Shown: positions 18,951-30,552 of the stretch, piece after piece
Layout of the letters: each line of letters opens with the position of its first letter
How positions within the stretch are numbered: position 1 is the first letter of the stretch
From: Micrasema longulum
Lineage: Eukaryota; Arthropoda; Insecta; Trichoptera; Brachycentridae
Direction: 5' to 3'
DNA: 64,000 bases
Assembly (NCBI GenBank): GCA_022494885.1
Contig: JAGVSM010001430.1
Coordinates: forward strand, 248,001-312,000
The notes under the pieces: generated by a model
Database searches by the model: none
What the model was told of the DNA's origin: nothing
The model's input: only the letters and a program-made list of their open reading frames with translations
Translations under genes and position numbers: made by a program

Positions 18951-20095
18951 ATCAAAACAAAAGATATAAAAACCTTATTACTATGGAAAAATTAAAATAT
19001 GCATTCCCATGTGCATCGAAAATATGTTACACGTAGAAAAATAAAAATTTGTCAAAAAAAACAAAAAAAAACTTTATCCATTAGGCCCTTAATCAATTAC
19101 AAAGAAACTCATTAAACTTCGTCGTTGTAGTTTCCATCTTTTGTGCAGTTGTATAGAAACATCAGAAGCCCGTACCTTCACCTCATAATATTACCAGGTC
19201 GACAATTGAATGGAAGAATGCCTAACTCCGTGGTTCACTTTAGAGAGATGAAATGTGATTACAATTTTGCAGCCACAACTCAATTAAACTTTGCCTGTGT
19301 CGTGATCAGACCATTGGCATTGTATTATTTAATATTAAACACACCGCTGCACTTATGACTACCTGAGTCCCGACTGAACTAAGTCATGTAATATTCATAT
19401 AAATACCTTTTGAATAATACCAAATTATAATATATCCTCAAAATAATACTCATTACACATATAATTGCTGATTATTGAAAAAGAGTTGTTATTTATTTAT
19501 TCACAGCGGTTCAAAGAACATTTAACAAAAAATGTAATATCTGATTATACAAAAATAATCACAGCACATAATATGACATAATATGTTAAAGTATAATTAA
19601 AACTAAATTAAATAAGAGTTAAATAAAAACGTCTTGAAAGTATACAAAGTGGAAAACGATAACAACAGTAAGATAAAAATATAATATTAGTAAATAAAAA
19701 ATAACAGTATTGATGAGAAAATCTTACCTACTAAAATAAAAATGTTAATAAGTAAAGTTGATAATTATATCAAATAAAATACAAAAAACGGGGTTTATAG
19801 TTAAGCAATGATTCATTTTTTTAAAATTAAGTCAAACCAAGCGATATTATTCTTAAAAAAAGAAACGTAAAATACTTTTTAAAAAACCTATTACTTTTCA
19901 ATAAAAAAAAATCCAAGAGAGACTACATTTCAATTGATAAATATTATTTTTATTAAAAATGACAAATATTTGTTCAAAATAATTACTATGCCTATTTGTA
20001 TTCTTAGTATAGGTAAGTACATTTCGAAGTTGGATCGTGAATAATTAGTGTTACAAAAACAGTTTTTTATGACTATCAACATAAGTAATAAAATT
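18951..20095. other. AT-rich, nothing recognised
   Basis: A 71-codon plus frame at 19143 has no recognisable content. A possible LINE tail read in antisense starts at 19492 (TTATTTATTCACAG). No firm feature. Confidence 0.4.
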
Positions 20096-20200
20096 AATAA
20101 AAAACAACTTTGTTTTAAACCCCTTGTTTTTTAAATTTTTCTACCAACCATTTTCAAAGCTATACAAGCTTCTTTATGAAGGGATATTTAACTAATGTAA
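20096..20200 (-). mobile_element. PLE 3' terminal fragment
   Basis: AAAACAACTTTGTTTTAAAC, CTACCAACCATTTTCAAAGC and AAGCTTCTTTATGAAGG match the 10248-10350 terminal block in the same orientation. Solo end. Confidence 0.6.
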
Positions 20201-20902
20201 ATAATAACGTTTTCATTTTTGGGCGTTTCCTAGTTAGTTAATTAATTTAGCGAGATGAATAGGTGTGAGGTTGCGTTTGGGTGTAAGCGTATGTGTGTGC
20301 GTGTGAATACATCTCAGTGTAGAATTGGGTTAAGGTTTTTACGTATGTGAGGGCGTATGTGTATTTTATTTTTTTTTCATTTACATTTTGATGATTTTTA
20401 TTTTTTTTAAATATTTAAGTCATAAATTTTCTGATCAATAACTTAATGATACTAGTATACCCAAATAACAGTGTACATTTGCAAAAATATATACTTATTT
20501 AGATGGTGATCTTGTTATTATTTTTTAAGGAATCAAATCTGTGATCCATAACCAACACTCATATGCAAAATATGTAACAAAGCAACCCAACTGAAATTTC
20601 GAGGTTATTTCATTAATAACAAGCATTTTCATGGCCAGGCCAAAATGTTAATTATACTTTCATTTTCAATTAAAAACAAATTTTCGTTCGGAATGAATAA
20701 ATAGTCGGTTTGTTAATTATAGAGATTTTCATTTTGGAAGTGTCCTTCCTGGAATATGTTCATTAAAATACTGACAGTTACTTAATCAAGCTCCGTAAAT
20801 TGAGACAATCACATACAAATACGTATGTGGGTATTGGCGATCTTTTAACTTACACTGCACTTCTAAGAGCTTTTTTTCAAAACATTACATGAAATAAATA
20901 AT
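20201..20902. other. No gene; GT-rich patch
   Basis: About 20260-20365 is rich in GTGTG and GTATG on the plus strand, a degenerate microsatellite. The rest is AT-rich. Confidence 0.4.
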
Positions 20903-20950
20903 CATCGTCATCATCATACATCTGTCCGCACCAGTGCACTTTTGGAAATC
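20903..20950 (-). mobile_element. SINE family C, 3' end fragment
   Basis: ATCATCGTCATCATCATAC then CTGTCCGCACCAGTGCAC matches the terminal block of family C copies, with the ATG-type tail read in antisense. Confidence 0.4.
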
Positions 20951-21644
20951 GAGATTGTGGCAGCGTTGGAGCAGGACGATGTGGTGTACTTTTTAATTAA
21001 GATTATTCTACTTTATTTTTTATCTTTGAATATTTTTTTCGTCTTTTTTAACTTGTTCCACCAAACTCTCAAAATAGTAGATTCTTTGATGCGGAAAAAT
21101 AAAATATCCCTCAAAATGCCATCTTTGAATCCGGTGGATAAAAACACAGTTCTGTTCGTGAAATAGAACTTTGGACAAGTGCTTTCGACTCGGTGGCTGC
21201 TATCAGGTAAAAATCCTACTGAGGAAATAGCGGGAAGATAAGACTGCCTCATTGTGTTGTGGTTTAAGTATTTGCCTATTATTGTTGAGGTCCGGAATCG
21301 ATTCCTGACAGGGCGGATGTGACATATTGATATTGAAGGTTTTTTTAAACTGCAATTATTCATTGTTCTTAAACTTGAATTTTAAGTGAAAGACTAATCA
21401 CCCTATATTCGTGTAACATATAATTGAATTTGCTGCATTTGGTTTACTTATGTAGTACCCTTTACACCACTAGATGTGGAAAGAGGGATAAGGAAGATTT
21501 ACAATATGTTTTATAATTAATAAATTTGATTCCGAAAATAAATAGCAAACAAAACATCACAGCGTTTCCCTCTGTTTTTCACGGGTGACGTTTATTCCTA
21601 CTTTTTATATGTCCATCTTTAAGTATTTTTAAAATTTGATCATT
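20951..21644. other. No recognised feature
   Basis: Overlapping open frames at 20942-21363 on both strands have no recognisable domain. Confidence 0.4.
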
Positions 21645-21860
21645 CAATATCTTTCTCTATTTTCTTCTCGCTTTTTGTAACCATCAAATTTTGCATCATA
21701 AAACCTTTTAGCCAATCTCTCGCTGTCCATTTGCTCTACATGTCTAAACCAACGCAGAACTCATTTCTTGATTTTGTTTATTTCTGCCTTACAAAATGTA
21801 CGGATCTCGACATTTGTACACCTATGTTACATAATTTTACCACACATTCACCAAAGTTAT
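21645..21860 (-). pseudogene. LINE C-terminal fragment (W-F-x-H-V-E block)
   Basis: The minus strand encodes VLRWFRHVEQMDSERLAKR then F-Y-D-A and K-K-R. This is the conserved block near the C-terminus of a common insect LINE type (V-L-R-W-x-G-H-V-E-R-M-x-x-E-R-L-x-K). The stop just upstream (K-K-stop-VLRW) and frameshifts mark it as dead. It is followed closely by a second fragment of the same type at 21966. Confidence 0.8.
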
Positions 21861-21965
21861 TGCGTTTCGACAGCATTTAACATACTCTCTTCCCTGTTTT
21901 TCAAATGTCATAATACGTTTCCATACATCAGGTGTGGACGAGGGGTGTATGTTTTAAAAGAAAAC

Positions 21966-22215
21966 TCACAAACAAACCATCAAGCTGTTTTTTCCGTAAG
22001 GGTAGACAGAGGGAATATAAAACCATATCACTCTGTCTTTGCATACAGACCTTCTTGCATATGTTGAATTTGGTATAGCTGTTTTTCTCGTTCCTCCTCG
22101 TTTTCTACATCCATAAACATTCTCATATAAAACCCTTTTCTCCGTCATTTTACTGTTTATTTGTTCTACGTTTTCTAACCAAAGAAGCACTTATTTCTTG
22201 ATTTTGTAGATAAAC
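21966..22215 (-). pseudogene. LINE C-terminal fragment, second copy
   Basis: A 74-codon minus-strand frame reads LLWLENVEQINSKMTEKRV then R-K-R-G-G-T-R-K, and ends V-C-K-D-R, then a P-S-V-Y-P-Y-G-K tail before the stop. The W-x-x-x-V-E block, the R-x-R-G-x-x-R linker and the final C-K-D-R-x-x-W ... Y-P-x-G-K motif are the C-terminal signature of the same LINE type as 21645-21860, here with the true C-terminus preserved. Confidence 0.8.
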
Positions 22216-24487
22216 TAAATGTTTTTTAAATTTATTAATATTTACTTGGTCAGCGGAATTCTATTTAAATTCTTATGATGTTATTTGTTTATAATTGAAT
22301 ATACTTTTCAAAGCTGTAAATTGAAAATAGTGAAACATCAATTTATATACAATAAAAACTATAAATTGTGACGAATTTCAACAAGAGTGTTTTTTGTTGG
22401 TTAAAAGATATTGCTTTTAGCAATTGTTATTGAAGGCTTGCAGTGCATTTATTTTAATTTTATATTTAAATTTATAAAAATATATGAACATGTATTTATT
22501 TTCTTTATTAGTGAGGCCTACTGTTTTAAGCATAACATGATTTTCGACAAACAAAATATTCATTCATAACTAAATTTAGATTCAAATTTAAATATTCACT
22601 TTGTTTAAAATAAAATGAAGCAGTTTTCCAATACTATTTTATATTTTATTTTATTTGGAAAGCCAAAAGTTCTACATACAAATGTAAGCACTGTTTTACA
22701 TGAAAACTTAAAATAAATATGTACATGCATTGACATTGTGCAAAAGTACAGTTGTAAGGGGTAGAAAGGTTATAAAAGGGTTGTAAACGATCTGGCTAAC
22801 GACTCCCTCACTGCATTATACTGCCTTTTAATACGGTCCCTTTGTGTACTCACTATGCCAGAAACTGCAAGGAAATGTCTGTCATTTTAAATTCAAACAT
22901 AAAAAAATAGTTACTTTTTCGTAATGTCCAAATAACTATAATGAGTATTTGTATTTTAAGTGATCTAAAATAACTCACCGCAAAAATGTTAACATGTGTT
23001 GTTTTTACAATTTATATTTATATTAATACTGAACCAACCATAGATTTGGCAGAGATCGAGATGTTGAGAAAATATCAATCACGCTCATAAAATATATTCC
23101 AATAATACTGTAAGCATTTTATAACAAAAAATAATGGATCTTATTTTTTGCTTTCATTATTTTACTTTTACACCAGCACACTTACGTTCACTGTTAGTTA
23201 GTTTTTATGCAACCCTATTTTAAAATTTGTTGACAAAAACTTTCAGAAACATTTTAGGAAATTTGATTTTCAAATATTTTTTAGTATAATATGAAGCAAA
23301 AAATATAAAATTTTTGATAGCTAGTTAATATTACGATTCTAAAATTTAATTATAATGCTCTTTAATTTCAGACGTTTTTCGTATCGTTCTTTCAGTTGGG
23401 AAAATCAGATTTGATCCAGCAAAGCGAAAGTCTTTTCAATTACTTTTTTCGTGATGTAAATGGGAGAATTATGTTTTATTAACATGGAGATATCTAAATG
23501 TATTAAAATAAAGAAATACGACCAAATTTAAGTATTTTAATATGCTCATTTAAATATATTTCGCTTTTTCAGAGAACATCATTTTAATAAAAACCTAATT
23601 AAAACTAATTTCAATACATAGCAGGTACTTAAATTTTTTTTTTTTTGGGATTTTACAAAAATAATTTCAAAGAAATCGTTTTAGAAAGATGTAGAGTTTT
23701 ATAAGCATTTTTACCTAGGTTTCTAATTTTTTTATTTTTACTGAAAATTTGTCGCTAAGATATTGAGATTAAATGTTAATTATCGACTTATCATTTCTAC
23801 ACAACTACACTTCACACAGTTAAATGGATTGCTAGCCATTAAAGAATTTGAAGTCAATTGGCAATTATTACTTTGTTATCTATTTATAAATATATAGAAC
23901 GTAGCGTGCAATTATCACTTCATTTCTGTAACTGTTAAATGTGTAGGCAGCATAAAAATATTTAGCTTTGATATAATGCTTAGATACCGATAAATGTATG
24001 TAATTTATTCCAATCAGATTAATATCCCTCGGTTATATCAGATTGACAAATATAAATGTGGCTCAAATCATAAGTAATGATTTTATATTTTTGTCAAGTG
24101 TGCGTTTGTACAAGTAGAATATGTGATTTTGTTCTCTCGTAAGTAAATCAAGGCGAACATTATTAATTGTTACTCTATATGTGACAAGTCAGTGTGCTTT
24201 TGCAACTGAATTACTGTCGAACGATAAATCATTCATTAAGGTTACTGAATTACCATAATTGAGTTGTTTTGATCCAAATCTGCATAATTCTAACACATAA
24301 TACTTTTGGTCTACAATACCAAATTTTATATCGAGGTGAAAATATGAAGGCAAAACACATTAATTAAAGGTTTGCTTAATTTATTGAAAATCAAACGAGC
24401 TTAACGTGAAGCAGCATTATTTAATTATGTTAGTGATAAAACTAAAATCGAAAATGTAATTCACGTAAGGTAGGCCTTTTTTTTAGA
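22216..24487. other. Long AT-rich stretch without a recognised gene
   Basis: A possible antisense LINE tail lies at 22640-22690 (TTTATTTGGAAAGCCAA). Otherwise I see no supported feature in 2.2 kb. Confidence 0.45.
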
Positions 24488-24525
24488 TAAATAAATATTA
24501 GCATTTCGGTTCTTACGATTTTTCA
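24488..24525 (-). mobile_element. SINE family B, 3' end fragment
   Basis: AATAAATATTAGCATTTCGG then TTCTTACGATTT resembles the 3' end of the 53995-54168 copy (AATAAATATTTGCGTTC, TTATGATTT). Confidence 0.35.
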
Positions 24526-24722
24526 TTTATTTCACATAACAAATTAATTTTTTCTTTTCCACATGAGCACCATATGGAATTTATAATAAAGTATGTCCAT
24601 ACATACACACACATATACGTATGTATTATTGTACACGAACGTTTGCATAAATGTACCCATACATCACATACAAATAATATAATCACTAGATCCTTAACAC
24701 ATATACAACTTAAACAAATACA

Positions 24723-24930
24723 AGCGTCTTGACCACTACACCACGGCGCCCTCCGTGGTGTAGTGGTCAAGACCCCTGACTCACGCACGGGAGGTTCCGG
24801 GTTCGATTCCCGGTGAGAACACAAAAATTAAAATGTGATTTTTCTCAAGCCTGGGAGCTCTGTGATGTAATTCACCACTGTAATTAGGCCTCCTGGCCTG
24901 TTGTGGTGCAAAAAAAAATGTAATTGTAAA
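24723..24930 (+). mobile_element. SINE family A, with snap-back tRNA-like head
   Basis: From about 24751: an A-box-like TGGTGTAGTGGTC, a B box GGTTCGATTCC, then the body GTGAGAACACAAAAATTAAA, TAATTCACCACTGTAATT, GGCCTCCTGGCCTGTTGTGG and an A-rich tail. Directly upstream, GTCTTGACCACTACACCACG (24727-24746) is the exact inverse of the head, with a short CGCC-type spacer, making a perfect stem of about 21 bp. The minus-strand open frame across it is an artefact. The 3' block recurs at 18886, 30548, 30815 and 61340. Confidence 0.75.
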
Positions 24931-24931
24931 A

Positions 24932-25430
24932 TGTAATACCACTTTCGGACAAAGGAATTTTGAGTATTATTCAATTAAAATCTATAACCTACTTCCACTA
25001 TCTATTAAAGCAATAAGTAATGAGAAAATGTTTAAAAAGGCTATTAAAAAATGGATAGTAAAGCTAGGTAGAAGTAAAATGGATTGTTTCATTCGCCCAT
25101 ACCAATACTGAATCAACTACTTCACAACTGTATAGCTTATGTTAGGTTTTTGTTATTTTCATTGTGTGTTTTGTAATATAAATAATATAGATGTACATAA
25201 ATACCATGTTTTTAAAACTGTCTGAATATTTATTATTAAGTCTGTTTTTTAAGTTAGTCTTCTTTATTTATTCTCAAATGTTATTTCCAAAAACTAAATT
25301 GTTAAGTGTCCTCGGCACGGGAAACCCCAGTGAGGTCACATTATTTTTATTATTAATTATAGTTTGTAAGCAAAAAATATGAATAAATAAATAATAAATA
25401 AATAAATATATAAATAGATAAAAAGTAAAA
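24932..25430 (+). pseudogene. LINE C-terminus and 3' UTR
   Basis: Frame 24932-25111 (60 codons with stop) reads TTFGQRNFEYYSIKIYNLLP, then S-I-K-A-I and KMFKKAIKKWI. This is the extreme C-terminus of a jockey/CR1-like LINE: F-x-x-R-x-F-x-Y-x-x-x-x-x-Y-N-x-L-P, then the F-K-x-x-I-K-x-W helix. A 3' UTR follows with TCCTCGGCACGGG and GAGGTCACATTATTTT, ending in (AATA)n at about 25380-25412. It starts immediately after the SINE at 24723-24930, so the SINE may have inserted into or beside it. Confidence 0.75.
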
Positions 25431-25489
25431 TTTATAATAACATCAACAAAAAATCATAATTGTAGTAATATATGTATAATAATACGTAT

Positions 25490-25672
25490 ACACAAAGGTA
25501 CTGATAAGATATTGATTTACCCAAATATTTAAATTTTGGTGGGCATTTTCAACGATTTGTAAAAAAATATTTGAAAATGAGAACCGCATTGTGGTAGATC
25601 TTGGTATGAACATCGGATATTTTATCAGTGAGTCCGCGATACTAGTCACTGGACCACAAGCCGATTCGTAGT
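25490..25672 (-). mobile_element. SINE family B
   Basis: On the minus strand: CTTGTGGTCCAGTGACTAGT and CGGACTCACTGATAAA (head), then a degraded B box, then ACAAATCGTTGAAAATGCCC and AAATTTAAATATTTGGG (body). The body and head both align with 53995-54168. The 68-codon open frame covering it is not a gene. Confidence 0.65.
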
Positions 25673-26293
25673 AGATCGAATAGAAATTTGAAAGAGCTTT
25701 TTAACAAAAATTGTTCAACTGACAGCTATAAAAATACTGAATTGCGACAGGTTAACCCTTTGATATCTGAACATAGATTGAGTAGAATTTTTGAGATGTT
25801 TCCTTTTCAATTATATTATTTATAGCTTGAAAACGATTCCGTATTTTACTGTTTTTATTTCCAAAAAACACTTAATTTACAAAAAAAAGCTGTTACTTTC
25901 ATATTTGTACTCCCATGAAATTGCTATGTGAAAAGTTGTTATTTTTACGAATCGAAACCTCGCGTTATAATTAAACCACAAACTATCAATTTTTAAAAGT
26001 ACTCACTTGCTATCATAATTATAATATTAAGGTTTGTAAAGGAGTAGTAATTTAACACATCCAAACGGGTGACAGCTCTATGCAAAACTGATCCTCGGGA
26101 GTAATTTTTTGGAACTATTTCATTTATAATATCCGAAACTACACAAACATGACAAAATATACGTCAGTGATTATTTACATCAAATGCATTCTCATATAAG
26201 AGATTTTGAGTTATTTTACACCAAGACAAATTTGTACCGTCAGAAAGCAAAGAGTTTAGATGAATTTTATTAACATGTGTACTGTCTATGTCC
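25673..26293. other. No gene recognised
   Basis: A 50-codon open run from 25673 to about 25830 (plus strand) could be a coding remnant but matches nothing I know. The rest is AT-rich. Confidence 0.35.
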
Positions 26294-26395
26294 CTTGCAG
26301 GGCACCACAGATTGAATAAGCAACTTCCAAAAACGAATTAATCTTTAAAGTCTGTTCAATATGACATGCATTTACAAATAAATAAACCAGCCTCG
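26294..26395 (+). pseudogene. LINE RNase H-region remnant
   Basis: LAGHHRLNKQLPK followed by a stop corresponds to the L-T-G-H-C-x-L-x-x-H-L motif at the end of the RNase H domain in I/R1-type LINEs. A clearer copy of the same motif is at 52223. Only this short block is readable. Confidence 0.5.
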
Positions 26396-27460
26396 TAATA
26401 CCCAACAGAGAATAGCCTCTTTAACTCATATCATCTTAGTCTAAACAGCAGGGGAAAATTATAGAAGACTGACATTTATTCAATTCGTCTGTACCTGTAT
26501 AAATTTGTTAATATTAATTATTTTTCGATTTTTTTAATAAAATATACACATGATGCTTTTGCGTTTGTCTGGATTTTGCTGTGATTCTTAATAGTAAAAA
26601 TGTAATAATATGAGTTTGATATATATGTTTTAAGCTATGGATTAAAAACACTGGTTTATAATTACATATTTTCATTTAATCAAATCAAATATAGGTCAAT
26701 TATCTAGTGAAGGAGCTTTCCCTAAACTTACACCAAAACATTTTTAATATACAGAATACAGATTTAAAAAATCTTTTTTGGATTAGAAAAAAAAAAACAA
26801 TCACTTAATAAAATGATAGAAATTTATTTACTTTCAAACAAGCAGGTTTTTTATTTAATATTTTGTGTTCAATATACTGTTAATTAATACAGTGTAAATA
26901 AAGTGTACAGTACAAATTAAAATGGAGAAAAAATGTACACACTCTTATTAAGAAACGATAAACGGTTTTATTTAAACGGTTCATTTGGTTAAAATTTAAT
27001 TCTACCTTTATTTAGATCAACATCCTGTAGACTTTTAATGCGTGTGTGTGAGTTTCGCGAACGCTCCAGCTTTAGTTAAACAACCAGTACGTTCTATACT
27101 GGAATATTTTGTATATTTTTGTAAACTTCAGTAAACATACGTGTTGTATACATACTGTAGTATGTACATTGCAGTTTGAATGTACATTGTAGTAGAGATG
27201 ACATATCTAGTAAAATTGTAAAACTTTACCATACAATAAGATGAACCAGTCATATTGCTTGAGGTTGAAAAACAAAACTCACGTTCCTCCCATTTCATTA
27301 AATGAGTTTATTATTAAGATTGTCTTAATTTGAATAATGCAACCTTGCACAGCGCAATGCGCAAGCGCATTCATCTTCATTTAAATACAATAGCAACTTT
27401 ACTCAGTAGCGGAGAATGCAAGTACTAGCCGTGTGCTATAAATAATCATTGCAGTCCGAA
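26396..27460. other. AT-rich, nothing recognised
   Basis: A small GC-richer patch at 27345-27375 (GCGCAATGCGCAAGCGC) has no open frame. Confidence 0.45.
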
Positions 27461-27657
27461 TTACGAGCCCCGTCGATGGTTCTCGCGAACGAACGGTTTG
27501 GAGGAAGCGGTGATCTGGAAGTAACTTGGTTCATGATACAGAGTCCATTCCAGTCGAGAGAATACCAAAATGCTATCTGGGGCACATGACGACCAGAATA
27601 CAGAATAGCATGAACAATCGTCATTTTTTCGGCCACAATCAATACTGATAACTTTTC
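27461..27657 (-). CDS. Candidate host exon (weak)
   Basis: On the minus strand a strong acceptor (eight T's then AG, 27667-27658) is followed by an open frame of 64 codons to a stop at 27461. It begins KVISIDCGRKNDDCSCYSVF and contains FSRLEWTLYHEPSYFQIT; it is Cys- and Trp-containing and of balanced composition, unlike AT-noise. A second frame through the same DNA (starting EKLSVLIVAE) is also open for about as long, because the segment is GC-richer, and this lowers confidence in either. I recognise no family and cannot see a preceding exon. Confidence 0.25.
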
Positions 27658-27938
27658 CTAAAAAAAATTCAACTGCCTTTTGTTTTTAATTTAATTCACA
27701 TAAAAACTAAAAATACTTTGTAATGTTCAAGTTTTTTTCTTAACCTTTAACAAACTGTGCATAGGTTAGCTGATATTAGGAAATGATCGCCCGATAATCA
27801 CTGCATGTTTTAATTTTATTAAAATTATTCGTGTTTCTTGCTTAGTGATCTAATTAGATTACATCACAAAATTTAGTTTTGTATCTTAAATTAAATAATT
27901 TTATTGGATTCAATTATATTTTCTTTTTTTTTTTACAA

Positions 27939-28118
27939 ATACAAGACTGTATAATGTGTCGCGTTTTATTTAGAGAGGACATTATCAAACGATTGATAAT
28001 TTATGTTTGATAACCAGAGTATGAAAATAATAAATAAATTATCAGTTTGATAATGTCCCATTATGAGTTTGATAAAGCCCTAACAGGACGAAACGCGTCA
28101 CATTATACATTCTTGTAT
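27939..28118. mobile_element. 180 bp TIR MITE
   Basis: The ends are inverted copies of about 30 bp: left ATACAAGACTGTATAATGTG then CGCGTTT, right (reverse-complemented) ATACAAGAATGTATAATGTG then CGCGTTT. Inside, GGACATTATCAAAC and its inverse GTTTGATAATGTCC form a second pair. No coding. Target duplication unclear, superfamily unassigned. Confidence 0.75.
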
Positions 28119-28785
28119 ATTCCAAATAGTAAAAGTGGAATTTTAATACGGAATTCTACAAATTTACTGCATACCAAAAGATTACATCGCCTTCTTTAAA
28201 ATACATGTTTTATGTACATTTATTTATTTCAGGGTACTCGATATTTTGTCATTTTTGTAGATCCTGACGAACAAAACATTCAATCAAAAGTTATCTAATG
28301 TACTTTGAATATGTGAAAAGATTTTTTTCTTATCTGTCAAAGTTTATTGTATAAATAAAATCGTGGTAATATTCTTAGTAGTTGCCAAGATATTAAATAA
28401 TATGTAAAATTTGCAATGCCATATTTATCACACGGGGCGGGGGCGGGTTAAAATAATTAATATTTTTTTAATATATTTAGATAATTTATTTAGCGCCATT
28501 TTTGTGAAAATCACTTCAAGGGCGCAATCCATTTAACTCGAAATGGGTGGGTTAAGTAAATTTAAAAAAAACCATTATATCTTATGCTACTGCGTACCAA
28601 TAATCGTATTTTACTCAGCACAATATTTTTTTTTCTTTAATAGAGATTTATAAAAAACTACAAATGTTGCTGCTAGAATTTTGAATAAAAAATGCAGATA
28701 ACACAACTAAAAAATATTAATTTGAATATTTCATAAAGAAATTGAGTAATGTTTTTCTTAGAAAAACTTAAGTGTATTAGTGAGT
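28119..28785. other. AT-rich, nothing recognised
   Basis: No supported feature. Confidence 0.5.
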
Positions 28786-29032
28786 ATCATCATAATCATT
28801 TTCTTTTTGCCCCTAATGGTGCAAATGACACTGTTTCGGTTTACCAACCACGGAGTGTCTTAATATGTTTTATTACATGAAAGTAAGATTATCAGTCTCA
28901 CACTTCAGGTTACAGTCAAGGGTCTTAAAAGAATATTGTGTAAAAAAACAATTTCAAATAAATATTTCATATCAACCATGGCGGGAATTGAATCTGAGAC
29001 CTCTTACATGGTAGGCAAAGCTAATGTACATT
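28786..29032 (-). mobile_element. SINE family C
   Basis: The plus strand reads, 3' end first: ATCATCATAATCATTTTC, CCCCTAATGGTGCAAATG, AAGTAAGATTATCAGTCTCA, CATATCAACCATGGCGG, then the decayed B box GAATTGAATCTGAGACCTC and TTACATGGTAGGCAAAGC. Matches 61043-61290 along its full length. Confidence 0.7.
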
Positions 29033-29039
29033 TTTTTTT

Positions 29040-29346
29040 TTTTAATCTTTGTCCGGGCATTGCAGGACTATCTTAAAACAAATATTTTCCGTCTACTTTT
29101 GCAATGATTCAAACCAAGGACGTCAAGCATATAAAGCGTGCGCGAAAGCAACTATACTCGGAGGTGGAATTATCTCCACTCGATTTCTCATTAAGATTTT
29201 TACCTGGAAGTCATTAACTCAAAAACACTCGTTCGGAGTACTGGTTCTAATGCACATACATGACTATCTAAAAGGCGGTCTCCGTTGGAAAATGGTTAAT
29301 ACGTTTGACTTAAGCACGAAAGATTCCGAAATCGATTCTCGGTGCT
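29040..29346 (+). mobile_element. LINE remnant and tRNA-like SINE head
   Basis: The 104-codon plus-strand frame starts LSGHCRTILKQIF, which resembles the L-T-G-H-C block of RNase H-bearing LINEs, but nothing further matches. At 29274-29346 the DNA resembles a tRNA-like head (GGCGGTCTCCGTTGG, GTTTGACTTAAGCACG, B-box-like AATCGATTCTC). Both assignments are tentative. No gene is called. Confidence 0.35.
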
Positions 29347-30027
29347 CTCGCAAACTACTATAGTAATCTCCAGGGTGACACTTAAACGATATTGTCTTTT
29401 CTGTAGCTATTGGAAAATTAAACGTCCGTGTATTCTTCAAGGCCACATGTACCTTTAAAATCAGTAAACATACGAGTTTTAAATTTGACGTTAAATCGTA
29501 GGGACTACCATAGTAGTCCACGGTGATAGTTTTTTTTTTCGGTAGCTTATTTTTCATTTTACGAAAATTTTGAATCACGTTGTATCTTAATAAATTAACA
29601 ATATTTTAAATTTTTATTTTAGGTAAACAAAATAACGATTTACTTAAAAAACATAAAATTGGTATTGAAATAAAATATATGAAACATCTGAAAAATGGGT
29701 ATTTCTGGATAATCAGACCGGAATATGTTTTCAATTTTATAAAAAAAATTATTTCGATTTTTTTTTGTAAATCTCTCATAAATCTGAAAATACTATTTTT
29801 TACCATTTTTACTAGATTCGACGGTTATGTTTCATTTTTTTCTATTTTAGAACTTAATAGTATGTTTTTTACTTTTAAATTAAAACACGTTTTCTGATTA
29901 GTATCTTTTTTTATTTAAAATATACTTGAAACAATGTTAAGTCGTATGGTTTTTTAGCCTACCATAAAAGGCTTCTATCGAGCATTGAGGTAAAAATTTA
30001 AGCGCTAGTACTCTAGTGTTAATTTTT
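29347..30027. other. AT-rich, nothing recognised
   Basis: Short open frames at 29606-29897 on both strands are Phe/Ile/Lys-rich noise. Confidence 0.45.
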
Positions 30028-30552
30028 CTTTTTTTTATTATGTATTATATGTACGGCCTGAGCCAATAACAACATTTATATGAGAAAACACATGCACAAG
30101 AAACTGAACCAAAATAATATTGAACTAGGCAGCAAAATGAAACAAAGTCAATAAAATAATGGGATAAAATATTTTTTAAAACACCTTCTACATATAGAAC
30201 TTCAAGCTAAACCATGCCAATCCATCTTTGTTTGGCACTGTTTCAGTGGCAAAGAGATCCACGAAATGGCGGTAGATCTATCCCAAAAAACTCACTCACT
30301 CTTTCTCAAGTTGTGTGACGAATTGACTAATCTACACATTTTGGATATTGGGGCATAAAAACCAAAGTTGTTAGAATATTTGGGACCATGATAAGAAATT
30401 GATTGTAACAGAGATGGGACATCACTTTTAGCATTAAATATTTTGAAAACGCATATAAGGTCTATCTCAGTTCTACGTTTTTCCAATGAAGACAGGTTTG
30501 GGGATCGCTCTCTTTCAAAGTTTAAATAAATGTCATTTCGTGTTTGGTATTG
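30028..30552 (-). pseudogene. Jockey-like LINE C-terminal fragment with 3' UTR
   Basis: The minus strand reads RNDIYLNFERERSPNLSSLE, then K-R-R-T-E-I-D-L-I-C-V-F-K-I-F-N, then LLQSISYH and YSNNFGFYAPIS, ending near a stop at 30292 after which WDRSTAISWI continues in frame. The R-R-x-x-x-D-L-x-x-x-F-K-I-x-N block parallels the fragment at 1006-1863. The 3' UTR runs to 30028 and ends TTGTTATTGGCTCAGGCC, GTACATATAATACATAAT. It lacks the catalytic core. Confidence 0.75.

Noticed and set aside
24751..24812. tRNA gene candidate on the plus strand
   Set aside because: A- and B-box sequence is good, but it continues into the family A SINE body, which recurs elsewhere in the window.
29049..29578. Overlapping 104-codon frames on both strands
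   Set aside because: No recognisable domain beyond a weak LINE-like L-S-G-H-C start and a tRNA-like segment; not convincing as a gene.
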